Assembly (NCBI GenBank): GCA_045644145.1
Contig: JAZRGK010000049.1
Coordinates: 1 to 22,270 of the forward strand
Reading direction: 5' to 3'
Source: Flemingiibacterium sp045644145
GTDB lineage: Bacteria; Bacillota; Clostridia; Oscillospirales; CAG-272
DNA length: 22,270 nt
Position 1 is the first letter of the stretch; every line of letters starts with the position of its first letter. This document shows positions 5,908-13,608 of the stretch, piece by piece. The position numbers and the translations under genes were made by a program. The notes beneath the pieces are model-generated. The model worked only from the letters and a program-made list of their open reading frames with translations. It did not search any database and had not been told where the DNA came from.

Positions 5908-7740
5908 TTATGACATCTCTGTTCCGTCATCGGCGATTTGAACCACTTCCGCATTCTTTGGAAGCGTTTGCACGTTTTCCACTGAAATTGTTTCGCTGTC
6001 TATAAAGGTGGTGTTTTTCTTTACACCGTCAATTTTTACGGTGCTGTATTCGTTGAAGCCGCTTCCTTTGACGTACAGCGAATCTTTTGATATGTAGTAA
6101 TAATCAACCGTGATTTCGCGAGTGCCGAATACTATCTCTGTGGGAGTGTACACTGACGTATCCGCATCATAAAGGCTTGCATATTCAAGCGTGTGCAGAA
6201 TATCGTCATAGTTTTCACCGGTTTCAAAGCCGTGCTGATGGAGAAGCGTTATATCGCCCACATGCATAGCGCACAATTTCTGTACATACGCAGAGAGCAT
6301 ATAGGCTTCAATGTTGCGGTCATAGCTGTTTGGATCTGCATGGGCATCTATTCCCTCGAGTTTAAAATTGCTCCATATGGCGTATTCTGTTTCGTAGGTG
6401 TTTCCGTTTATCAGATCGCTGTCTTTAACGGGAATTGCCGGCAAATGATCGCCGTAGAATACGACCACGCAGGGCTCATCGCGCTCCTCAAGGGATATAC
6501 ACAGATCTTTTATAAACCGATCCATTTCATAGAGCTGATTCACATAAAATTCGTACTGATAATATTCCGCATCATCCTTGGTATTGTACACCTCTATAAC
6601 ACCCTTTTCGGTGATGATCCCCTGATTTTCAAGAGGCTCTTCCGGATATTTTCCGTGTCCCTGTACGCTGACTGCAAACACAAAGTCCATAGTGTCTGTT
6701 GAATCAAGGGCGGAATTTATTTCGTTTATGAGTATACTGTCATTAACAAAACCAAGGGGATTTCGCGTTATATCGGTCATCATTTCCAGGGGCGTAAAGG
6801 TATCAAAGCCAAGGTTGGGGTATACCTTATGCCGATTGTAAAATGTACCGGTATGATTGTGTATAGCGTGTGTCCCATATCCGAGAGATTTAAGGTTGTA
6901 AGCCATGCTCTCGCAGGTTTGTGACTGGAGCACCGTAGTATAGGGGAATTCTCCGAATCCGAAATGATCCAGATTCATCCCCGTCAGCACTTCAAACTCA
7001 ATATTGGCTGTTCCGCCTCCCACATGGGGTACACCGAAAAATCCGGAGATGCCGTTCTCTTTAAGAGCGGTGAAATTGGGGATGGGATCTTCGGAAAACT
7101 CTATATCCTTCAAATATTTCACATCGAAGAATGATTCAAGCTGGACATATATTATATTCGGCAGCTTTCCGGACGTCGATGTGTCCGCCGTATCTTTTAG
7201 CGAGTCAACAATCTCGCTTGCCTTGTCGGAAGAGTATCCGCTGGGACGGTTGACGCCCTGAGATACAATACTCTTTGCAAAGCAGTATACAAAACCTTGG
7301 CTTTCATAGGAATCCGTAAGCTCACCTGCTTCGCTGTGCGATGCGCCGACAGCCGCCGTCATAGTTGTAAAAGCAGTGACGGTAAGTCCTGCGGCAATTA
7401 TGCATGCAAGGGATTTTTTATAGCTTACATGACAGCGAGGGCATTTTATGAAAGAATATACCAAAGCGGCGATAAACAAAAGCAATGCCGCGGCTATCAG
7501 TATGATCTGCGGTACTGATAGATACAGCGGTATCATAGTAATGGCTGATTTTATGATAAGAAAATCAATGGCAGACAGCGGTGATGAACGGTAGGTCAGC
7601 ACTATGAAATTAGTTACGCCGAGAGTAAGCCAAAGAACGCTTATAAGCAGAAAATATGTAATTCGGCGTTTCATGAGAAGCCCCAATGCGAACACGAACA
7701 TGATGATCGCTGTACTTGCCAAAAAGAGGTGAGGTGACAT
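5908..7740 (-). CDS. LTA-synthase-family membrane sulfatase-fold transferase
   Basis: Membrane enzyme with N-terminal transmembrane helices and an extracytoplasmic alkaline-phosphatase/sulfatase-fold domain, of the lipoteichoic acid synthase (phosphoglycerol transferase) family. Numbering from the ATG at 7740, the metal and active-site residues are Glu202 (YVQLESF), the nucleophile candidate Thr244 (GGGTANIEFE), His362 (QGHGKYP), and Asp431-His432 (FYGDHLP). It probably moves glycerol-phosphate or a similar group onto a cell-surface polymer; the true substrate is unknown. The frame continues 54 codons upstream to 7902 with sequence that looks like another membrane helix (PIIILLSIFLNFTIEALGR) but holds no ATG, GTG or TTG. 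An ACG at 7902-7900 lies 10 nt after AAGGAG. So the 610-aa form given here is probably too short, and a 664-aa form from ACG or a damaged start is likely. Confidence 0.85.
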   Translation of the reverse strand: MSPHLFLASTAIIMFVFALGLLMKRRITYFLLISVLWLTLGVTNFIVLTYRSSPLSAIDFLIIKSAITMIPLYLSVPQIILIAAALLLFIAALVYSFIKCPRCHVSYKKSLACIIAAGLTVTAFTTMTAAVGASHSEAGELTDSYESQGFVYCFAKSIVSQGVNRPSGYSSDKASEIVDSLKDTADTSTSGKLPNIIYVQLESFFDVKYLKDIEFSEDPIPNFTALKENGISGFFGVPHVGGGTANIEFEVLTGMNLDHFGFGEFPYTTVLQSQTCESMAYNLKSLGYGTHAIHNHTGTFYNRHKVYPNLGFDTFTPLEMMTDITRNPLGFVNDSILINEINSALDSTDTMDFVFAVSVQGHGKYPEEPLENQGIITEKGVIEVYNTKDDAEYYQYEFYVNQLYEMDRFIKDLCISLEERDEPCVVVFYGDHLPAIPVKDSDLINGNTYETEYAIWSNFKLEGIDAHADPNSYDRNIEAYMLSAYVQKLCAMHVGDITLLHQHGFETGENYDDILHTLEYASLYDADTSVYTPTEIVFGTREITVDYYYISKDSLYVKGSGFNEYSTVKIDGVKKNTTFIDSETISVENVQTLPKNAEVVQIADDGTEMS

Positions 7741-7935
7741 AAAAAGGAAGCGGATTGCTCCCCAAATCGAATGGCGTCCCAGAGCTTCTATAGTGAAATT
7801 TAAAAATATAGACAGAAGTATAATTATCGGAACGGTAATACGAAGCGGTGCAAAGGCAAACCGCTTCAGAATTCCGGTTGATCGGTTTAGTAATGCTTGC
7901 GTAGGATATTCACTCCTTTTTTAGAATCTGGTATT

Positions 7936-7944
7936 ATGATACCA
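7936..7944 (-). promoter_or_regulatory. Possible extended -10 of the LTA-synthase-like gene
   Basis: The minus strand reads TGGTATCAT just before the AAAAGGAG site of this gene. The -35 at 17 bp is poor, and a TTGACG lies too far upstream (23 bp), so this is a weak call. Confidence 0.35.
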
Positions 7945-7991
7945 CAACACTGTGAACCAAAAGTCGTCAAAATATGAACAAAATTGATGTT

Positions 7992-8948
7992 TTAATTAAA
8001 TTCTTTTAAAAACCAGATCTTCTCCCTGCTTGCGGAGAAGCTTTTTTTATCAAGATAGTCAAGAACAGTGCCGTGCGTTTTGAACTTAAATTCAAGTCTG
8101 TAGGCATAGAGAGCTTGGAACTTATAGCCTTGCTTCTTATCTTCCCGATTTACGCCATACTTACCGTCACCGAGAAGCGGATGACCGATAGATGCAAAAT
8201 GTGCGCGGATCTGATGGGTTCTTCCGGTTACCAATTCCACTTCAACGAGAGATAATCCGGGACGTTCTTCGAGAACTCGATATTTTGTTATGATCTCCTT
8301 GTATCCGGGACGGGGCACAGTGGAAATGTCCACGGTATTCTTGGCGGAATCCTTTTTTAAGTATCCCTTCAGTGTATCGCTCTTTTTCTTCGGTACTCCG
8401 TGGATTGCGGCAAGGTAGAATTTCGAAAGTTCATCGTTTTTGATTTTTTCATTCATTACGCGGAGAGCTTCCGCATTTTTTGCCGCAATGACGATTCCGC
8501 CGGTGTTGCGGTCTATGCGGTTGCAGAGTGCAGGCGCAAAGGACTGCTCGTCCTCAGGCTTGTACTCGCCTTTTCCGTAAAGATATGCCTTGACATGACC
8601 GATAAGGGTGTTTACTTCCTCTTCGTCGTCGGAGTGAACGATAAGCCCCGGCTGCTTTTCAAGCAGCATGATATTTTCATCCTCGTATATTATGTCAAGG
8701 TGCGGTGTCAGCTTCATAAATGCGTGCTCAACCGCGTTATCGGAGAAGAATTCCTCTGATACGAACATTTCCACGGTATCGCCTTCGTTAAGGATGTAGC
8801 CGATCTCTGTACGTTTTCTGTTGACCTTGATCTTTTTGGTGCGGATGCATTTGTACATCAGCGATTTGGGCATGGCTTTTACTGCCTTGGAGAGAAATTT
8901 GTCAAGGCGCTGTCCTGCATCGTTTTCCTTAATATATAATGTGCGCAT
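7992..8948 (-). CDS. RluA-family pseudouridine synthase
   Basis: Protein of 318 aa that would convert uridine to pseudouridine in ribosomal or other RNA. An N-terminal S4 RNA-binding domain (about 1-65, AGQRLDKFLSKAV) precedes the catalytic domain. The catalytic Asp is Asp146 in NRIDRNTGG, where the family usually has HRLDxxTSG. GRTHQIRAHFASIGHPLLGD is the second family signature. The ATG at 8948 has AGGAG 6 nt upstream. It follows the phosphopantetheinyl transferase by 74 nt on the same strand and is probably cotranscribed with it. It could be RluC- or RluD-like; the modified position cannot be read from sequence. Confidence 0.9.
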   Translation of the reverse strand: MRTLYIKENDAGQRLDKFLSKAVKAMPKSLMYKCIRTKKIKVNRKRTEIGYILNEGDTVEMFVSEEFFSDNAVEHAFMKLTPHLDIIYEDENIMLLEKQPGLIVHSDDEEEVNTLIGHVKAYLYGKGEYKPEDEQSFAPALCNRIDRNTGGIVIAAKNAEALRVMNEKIKNDELSKFYLAAIHGVPKKKSDTLKGYLKKDSAKNTVDISTVPRPGYKEIITKYRVLEERPGLSLVEVELVTGRTHQIRAHFASIGHPLLGDGKYGVNREDKKQGYKFQALYAYRLEFKFKTHGTVLDYLDKKSFSASREKIWFLKEFN

Positions 8949-9022
8949 GGTTTACTCCTGCTCTGGTGAGGTTGGTATGTTTGACGTTTGAACCTGAGAA
9001 AATGTTCCCTGAGTTCAGATTT

Positions 9023-9538
9023 TTAAAGAACGGTGAATATTGGCTCCCTACTGAATTCCTCTCTGGAGCAAACACATATCATGTGCTTGCTGTATATAAA
9101 GTGGGAGAAGCGTATGGGGAGCTTAAATACGCTGAAAGAACTCATAGGCTGGGAAAATCCTTTGCCGATGTACTTCATATAGCTTTCCTTTTTACACCAT
9201 ATCTCGAAAAAATTCTTATCAGGGAAATCTTTCACATATTCCGATTCCGAAAAGGTGAAAAAGCGTTCTGCAAGCCGAGTATGCCGCTCCGTATCACCTG
9301 TCATAAGCTCGGCATCCACACCGATTTCACTGTCCGACAGAGCTGCGACACAAAGCCCATTAGAATGAGATATGCTTATAAAAGTATTTTCTGCGCCTTC
9401 AAAAAATGGCTCCCCACTTTTTTTATGGGAGAGGACTGCATGTTTTTTGAAAACCTCAAAGAAAGCGTGTTCCGCAAGCTTTTTCCCGATTTCATGCTCC
9501 GAATTCTTGGTGCATTTTGCAACATAAAGACGTATCAT
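9023..9538 (-). CDS. 4'-phosphopantetheinyl transferase, Sfp type
   Basis: Protein of 171 aa with the Sfp-type motifs: ISISHSNG at 54-61, GVDAE at 73-77 (Mg-binding Asp75 and Glu77), and W114-x2-K117-E118-x3-K122 in IWCKKESYMKYIGKG. It would transfer phosphopantetheine from CoA to a Ser of a carrier protein. At 171 aa it is shorter than Sfp (about 220 aa), mainly in the N-terminal half, yet all catalytic residues are present. The carrier-protein partner is not in the window; with no peptide or polyketide synthase nearby it may serve fatty-acid carrier protein. GGAGG lies 10 nt before the ATG. A terminator separates it from rnfB upstream. Confidence 0.85.
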   Translation of the reverse strand: MIRLYVAKCTKNSEHEIGKKLAEHAFFEVFKKHAVLSHKKSGEPFFEGAENTFISISHSNGLCVAALSDSEIGVDAELMTGDTERHTRLAERFFTFSESEYVKDFPDKNFFEIWCKKESYMKYIGKGFSQPMSSFSVFKLPIRFSHFIYSKHMICVCSREEFSREPIFTVL

Positions 9539-9571
9539 AAACTATCATCCTCCGTGCCGCATAAATCGACA

Positions 9572-9599
9572 AAACGAGGCGCCGCTTGCGGCACCTCGC
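9572..9599 (-). terminator. Terminator of the rnf operon
   Basis: On the minus strand CGAGGTGCCG-CAAG-CGGCGCCTCG forms a 10-bp stem with one G-T pair, followed by TTTT. It starts directly after the rnfB stop codon. Confidence 0.8.
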
Positions 9600-9607
9600 A
9601 TTTTTTG

Positions 9608-10456
9608 TCAGGCTTCCTCGATGTGTTCGGGATTTATCGTGATGCTGACGCGCTGTGATTTGTCAGACCAAATGATCTTGCGGGGACATTTTTCCACACA
9701 GTCGCCGCACTGAACGCATTTTTCGTAATCTATGGCTGCCACAAAATCGTTTACATGGATCGCGCCGTGTGTGCACGCCTTTTCGCAAAGACGACAGCTT
9801 ATACAGCCAACCTCGCAGTATTTTTTTGTGACAGCACCCTTATCCACTGACATGCATCCCACCCAGTGAGTGGAATCGTAGGGGATAAGCTTAATTATTT
9901 GCTTAGGGCAGGCACTTACGCATTTTCCGCATGCCTGACATTTTTCATAGTCTACCACAGCAACGCCGTTGACTACGTTTATGGCGTCAAACACGCATGC
10001 CTTAACGCAGTTTCCAAGCCCGATGCATCCGTTGGGGCAAAGCTTATCGCCGCCGCCAAGCTTTGAAGCCGCATAGCAGTCCGCCGCGCCCTCATAAAGG
10101 TATTTTTTGTTGGCGAATTCCGCTGTTCCGGAGCACATTACCTGAGCACGCATGCGGATCGGCTTTTCAGCGGCAACGCCCATAATAGACGCGATCTTTG
10201 CGGCAAGTGCTTCGTCGCCTGCAACACATGCAGAGGTTTTTGCCTCGCCTTTGGCTATTGCTTCAGCAAGAGCGGAACAGCCTGCATAGCCGCATCCGCC
10301 GCAATTTGCGCCGGGGAGCAGTTCGGATATTTCCTCTACACGTTCATCGGTTTTAACATAGAAAATTTTCGATGCCACGGCTAAAAGCACGCCCATCGCG
10401 CCGCCGAGGATAGCAAACCACATAGCGGCATAAAGAATATTCTGAATATTTTCCAT
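9608..10456 (-). CDS. rnfB: Rnf complex subunit RnfB
   Basis: Iron-sulfur subunit of the Rnf ferredoxin:NAD+ oxidoreductase, 282 aa. It has one N-terminal membrane anchor (about 5-30), then a four-Cys cluster domain (Cys52, Cys55, Cys60, Cys77 in ANCGGCGYAGC and SAC). Further ferredoxin-type clusters follow: CPNGCIGLGNCVKAC, CQACGKCVSACP, CEVGCISCRLCEKAC and CVQCGDCVEKCP. It is thought to take electrons from reduced ferredoxin. Last gene of the operon; ATG 10456 is preceded by AAGGAGG, 15 nt after rnfA, and a terminator follows the stop codon. Confidence 0.95.
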   Translation of the reverse strand: MENIQNILYAAMWFAILGGAMGVLLAVASKIFYVKTDERVEEISELLPGANCGGCGYAGCSALAEAIAKGEAKTSACVAGDEALAAKIASIMGVAAEKPIRMRAQVMCSGTAEFANKKYLYEGAADCYAASKLGGGDKLCPNGCIGLGNCVKACVFDAINVVNGVAVVDYEKCQACGKCVSACPKQIIKLIPYDSTHWVGCMSVDKGAVTKKYCEVGCISCRLCEKACTHGAIHVNDFVAAIDYEKCVQCGDCVEKCPRKIIWSDKSQRVSITINPEHIEEA

Positions 10457-10471
10457 TACTTTGTCCCCTCC

Positions 10472-11059
10472 TTAGAAGCTCATTCCGGAGAAGCCCGAGA
10501 AAGCCATTGCAATAAGTCCTGCCGCAATAAGAGCGATAGGAGTACCGCGGAAGCTTTTAGGCGGCTCGGCGAAGGAGATGCGTATGCGAACGCCTGCGAA
10601 AATTACTATAGCAAGCGTAAAGCCCACCGCTGAGGAGAATCCGTAAGCCAACGCTTCGATAAAGTTGTAACCGTTCTGAATGTTGAGAAGCGCAGAACCA
10701 AGCACCGCACAGTTGGTGGTGATAAGCGGCAGATATATGCCAAGCGCCCCGTAAAGTGCGGGTACGAATTTGCGAAGAAACATCTCGATAAGCTGTACTA
10801 AGGACGCAATTATGAGTATAAACGCGATAGTTTCAAGATATTCAAGGCCGAATGGGACAAGTATCAGATGATACACAGCCCATGTAGCGGCGCTTGAAAG
10901 CGTCATAACGAATACTACCGCAAAGCCCATGCCGAGAGCAGTGTCCGGCTTTTCGGATACGCCGAGGAAGGGGCAGATGCCGAGGAACTTTGAGAAAATA
11001 TAGTTTTCTATAAGTACTGCGCCAAGCATTAAAAGAAGAATCTCAACAAGATAATCCAT
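10472..11059 (-). CDS. rnfA: Rnf complex subunit RnfA
   Basis: Integral membrane subunit of 195 aa with about six transmembrane helices, of the RnfA/NqrE family. Family signatures include ENYIFSKFLGICPFLGVS near the N-terminus and LITTNCAVLGSALL in the middle, each with the conserved Cys that binds a membrane-embedded cluster between RnfA and RnfE. It begins 1 nt after the rnfE stop, with AGGAGG at the end of rnfE, so the two are tightly coupled. Length is normal. Confidence 0.95.
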   Translation of the reverse strand: MDYLVEILLLMLGAVLIENYIFSKFLGICPFLGVSEKPDTALGMGFAVVFVMTLSSAATWAVYHLILVPFGLEYLETIAFILIIASLVQLIEMFLRKFVPALYGALGIYLPLITTNCAVLGSALLNIQNGYNFIEALAYGFSSAVGFTLAIVIFAGVRIRISFAEPPKSFRGTPIALIAAGLIAMAFSGFSGMSF

Positions 11060-11060
11060 G

Positions 11061-11801
11061 TTAAATTTCCTCCTTTACTTCGACTTTTTCGGTGTCTTCT
11101 TCTGAAGACTCTCCGTTTTTCGCGTCAAGTGCTGCGGCTTCTTTCGAAAGCTCATCCGCCTTTGCAGCGAGAGCTTTTTTCTTGTCACGCTCCTTTATGG
11201 CGTTCATGATCTTATTCATAAGCGCGATAAGGCATCCGAGAGTGAGAAAGGCGCCGGACGGCAATATAAAAATGATGGCAGGCTCATAGAAGTTTGGCAT
11301 TACCTGCATTCCGCAGAATGTACCTGCGCCGATGATCTCGCGTACGGAAGCAAGACATGTTAAAGCAAAGGTAAATCCAAGACCCATTGCAAGTCCGTCA
11401 ACTGCCGAGGGAAGCACAGCGTTCTTTGAAGCAAATGACTCCGCTCTTGCGAGAATAATACAGTTTACAACTATAAGGGGGATAAAAAGTCCAAGGGACT
11501 TGTCAAGGTCGGGAAGATAGGCTTTTATAAGTAACTGTATTGCTGTTACAAATCCCGAAATTATAACTATGTAAGATGCGATTCGTATCTGCTTCGGAAT
11601 GAATTTGCGGAGAAGCGAGATAAAAACGTTAGAGCATATGAGCACCGCAGTGGTGGAGATACCCATACCGAGTGCATTTATAACAGATGTAGTCACGGCA
11701 AGTGTCGAACACATGCCGAGAAGCTGTACAAGTACAGGGTTTTTGTAGAAAAGTCCGTCAAGGAACTGGGAACCCATTTGCTTTAGTGAATACCTACTCA
11801 T
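11061..11801 (-). CDS. rnfE: Rnf complex subunit RnfE
   Basis: Integral membrane subunit of 246 aa, homologous to RnfA and NqrD, with about six transmembrane helices. It carries the paired motifs LVQLLGMCSTLAVTTS and IVVNCIILARAESFA, whose Cys residues match those of RnfA. A charged tail of about 45 residues rich in Lys and Glu (from about 200) extends past the last helix and would face the cytoplasm; this is longer than in many RnfE proteins as I recall them. The start ATG overlaps the rnfG stop by 4 nt (ATGA). Confidence 0.95.
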   Translation of the reverse strand: MSRYSLKQMGSQFLDGLFYKNPVLVQLLGMCSTLAVTTSVINALGMGISTTAVLICSNVFISLLRKFIPKQIRIASYIVIISGFVTAIQLLIKAYLPDLDKSLGLFIPLIVVNCIILARAESFASKNAVLPSAVDGLAMGLGFTFALTCLASVREIIGAGTFCGMQVMPNFYEPAIIFILPSGAFLTLGCLIALMNKIMNAIKERDKKKALAAKADELSKEAAALDAKNGESSEEDTEKVEVKEEI

Positions 11802-12385
11802 TTTGCACCTCCGTTTTTGGGAAATACGGTATGGTGTGCGGTAAGCGCTGTGTTTACGCCATCAAGAATTGCCTTTGAGGAGATGGTCGAACCGGTGATA
11901 ATATCAACGCCGCCGTTTAAGGTTTCAGCACCCTTGCCCGTATACTGCGCAAGATACTGCGCCTCGCCTACACGGCTTCCGAGTCCGGGTGTTTCCGAGT
12001 GAGAGATAAGCTTGACACCGGCGAGTGTTCCGTCGGCGTTTACGCCTACCATAACAGTCATAGCGCCGCCGAATCCGAGCGGATTCACTTCAGCGGCATA
12101 TCCGATAACAGTGTCGTTTTCAGATACGGTGTAAAGCTCTGAGATTCCGCCGATCTCTGCTTCATAAAGTTTGCTTTCCACTTCGCCCTCGAATATTTCG
12201 GAGATAGCCGCCGCTTTTTCGGCACGGTTATTTTCGGCTATTTTTTCCACAGTGAGAGCATTGACACCGGAAAGGAGCAAGGCTGTTATAGTGCTGATTG
12301 CGAAAAGCTTAAGGGTGATAATGAGGATATTCTTTCCGTCGCCCGACTTTTCGGCTGTGAAATCTTTATTTTTCTGCTTTGCCAA
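11798..12385 (-). CDS. rnfG: Rnf complex subunit RnfG
   Basis: Subunit of 195 aa with one N-terminal membrane helix (about 20-45) and an extracytoplasmic FMN-binding domain. The FMN attachment motif is DIITGSTISS (Thr167), the counterpart of the SGAT motif in which Thr carries FMN by a phosphoester bond; here Thr-Gly-Ser-Thr replaces Ser-Gly-Ala-Thr. The TTG at 12385 is chosen because GGAGGTG lies 6 nt before it; it overlaps the end of rnfD by 20 nt. A TTG at 12427 in the same frame would add 14 residues but has no such site. Flavin attachment would need an ApbE enzyme, which is not in the window. Confidence 0.92.
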   Translation of the reverse strand: MAKQKNKDFTAEKSGDGKNILIITLKLFAISTITALLLSGVNALTVEKIAENNRAEKAAAISEIFEGEVESKLYEAEIGGISELYTVSENDTVIGYAAEVNPLGFGGAMTVMVGVNADGTLAGVKLISHSETPGLGSRVGEAQYLAQYTGKGAETLNGGVDIITGSTISSKAILDGVNTALTAHHTVFPKNGGAK

Positions 12386-13463
12386 CCTTAGCACCTCCGA
12401 ATCTAGTGGGTTTTGTGTAGCGGTCAAGATACCATACGAGAAGATTCATTATAAGTATAGCAAATGAAACGCCCTCGGTATATCCGCCGAAGTAACGGAT
12501 GAATACAGTGAGCGCACCGCATCCGATACCGTATATAATGCGTCCTCTGTTGGTTATTGGGGATGTTACATAATCGGTAGCCATGAATATAGCACCGAGG
12601 AAAAGTCCGCCCGAGAAAAGCTCATAAAGCGCAAAGTCAATCGTAGGAGCACTCTGGGGGAAGATAAGCGTAAGAGCAAATACCGTAGCTATGTAGGATA
12701 CGGGAATGTGCCATGTTATGACACGGCGAACAAGCAAGTACACAAATCCGGCGCTGAGAAGCAGTGCGGAAACCTCACCGATACAACCTGCCTCATATCC
12801 GAGGAAGGTGTTGAAAAGGGAAGTGCTTGTGGGAAGGAATCCGTTTTTAAGGGGCGAAAGGGAAGTAGCGCTTGCCACAGCATCGACGGATGTAACCGCT
12901 ATGGGGGAGAGATGCGTTCCGGGAGCAACATATGTGCTCATATGTGCCGGCCATGCGAACAGGAAAACTCGTGCCGCAAGTGCCGGGTTTACGAAGTTTT
13001 TGCCAAGACCGCCAAAAAGCTGTTTTACTATGATTATAGCAAAAATCGAGCCTACAGCAGGAATCCACAGCGGCACGGATACCGGCAGATTCATGGCAAG
13101 GAGAAGTCCCGTTACCACTGCGGAAAAATCCAGCACGGTCACAGTTTTTTTCATAAGCTTCTGCCAAAGCGCTTCCGCGAGAACAGCAAATATTACCGCA
13201 ACCGCAGTTACAGTAAGTGCGCGCCATCCGAATACGAACACGCCCCAGATAAGTGCCGGAATCAGAGCAATGCAAACATCAAGCATTATTGTTCTGGTGG
13301 TGTCGGATGTGCGGATGTGGGGAGATGGTGTCACCGTAAGAAGCTCGGGTATGTATTCGTCCATGTTAATGGCCTTTGCTTCGTTCGAGGGTGCCGGTTC
13401 CTGAATATTGGGAGCGGCAGACTCGGCAGTTAATTCATTTGTGATATTTTCGTTGTTTGCCAT
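12366..13463 (-). CDS. rnfD: Rnf complex subunit RnfD
   Basis: Integral membrane subunit of 365 aa, of the NqrB/RnfD family, with a covalent FMN site. An N-terminal stretch of about 40 mostly polar residues precedes VTPSPHIR, where most RnfD proteins begin. Around 193-201 it reads DAVASATSL, with Thr200 as the likely FMN carrier, and a later FMATDYVTSP segment is also typical. The ATG at 13463 is preceded, after 13 nt, by the hairpin end of a repeat element that fills the gap to rnfC. No Shine-Dalgarno lies at normal distance. The open frame runs on upstream through the repeat, so an N-terminally longer product cannot be excluded. Confidence 0.93.
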   Translation of the reverse strand: MANNENITNELTAESAAPNIQEPAPSNEAKAINMDEYIPELLTVTPSPHIRTSDTTRTIMLDVCIALIPALIWGVFVFGWRALTVTAVAVIFAVLAEALWQKLMKKTVTVLDFSAVVTGLLLAMNLPVSVPLWIPAVGSIFAIIIVKQLFGGLGKNFVNPALAARVFLFAWPAHMSTYVAPGTHLSPIAVTSVDAVASATSLSPLKNGFLPTSTSLFNTFLGYEAGCIGEVSALLLSAGFVYLLVRRVITWHIPVSYIATVFALTLIFPQSAPTIDFALYELFSGGLFLGAIFMATDYVTSPITNRGRIIYGIGCGALTVFIRYFGGYTEGVSFAILIMNLLVWYLDRYTKPTRFGGAKVGKAEK

Positions 13464-13475
13464 AATAATTATCAC

Positions 13476-13606
13476 GGCTTTTGCGTTAGCAAAAGCTTCC
13501 TTTCTTGGGGAGTTGTGGGTGGTTTTGCAAAGCAAAATCGCTGCTGCAGAGCAGCGAAAGTCACAAAACCCGGCGGGAAAAATATATTTTTCACGCTGCG
13601 CTCCTC
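13476..13606 (-). repeat. Structured leader repeat, copy 2 (between rnfC and rnfD)
   Basis: Second copy of the element at 3523-3676, in the same orientation to the gene that follows. Hairpins are at 13477-13496 (GCTTTTGC/GCAAAAGC), then GGTTTTGC/GCAAAATC, then CGCTGCT/AGCAGCG, and an AT-rich stem near 13573-13597. The hairpin next to the start codon differs from copy 1 by a C-G to T-A exchange on both arms, so pairing is kept. It occupies nearly all of the rnfC-rnfD gap of 145 bp, while other rnf junctions overlap or are 1-15 bp. Confidence 0.8.
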
Positions 13607-13608
13607 CT

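Noticed and set aside
8939..9658. Plus-strand open frame of 239 codons across the phosphopantetheinyl transferase
   Set aside because: It runs antisense to a gene with full Sfp-type motifs and crosses the rnf terminator.
11703..11709. TGTCGAA inside rnfE
   Set aside because: Within an rnfE coding stretch, in the middle of a tightly packed operon, with no promoter next to it.
12706..13433. Long plus-strand open frames opposite rnfD
   Set aside because: Antisense shadows of a clear RnfD gene, with no ribosome site or known motif.
3523..13606. The hairpin repeats as CRISPR or insertion sequence
   Set aside because: Only two copies 10 kb apart, no spacers, no transposase and no terminal repeats with target duplications that I can see.
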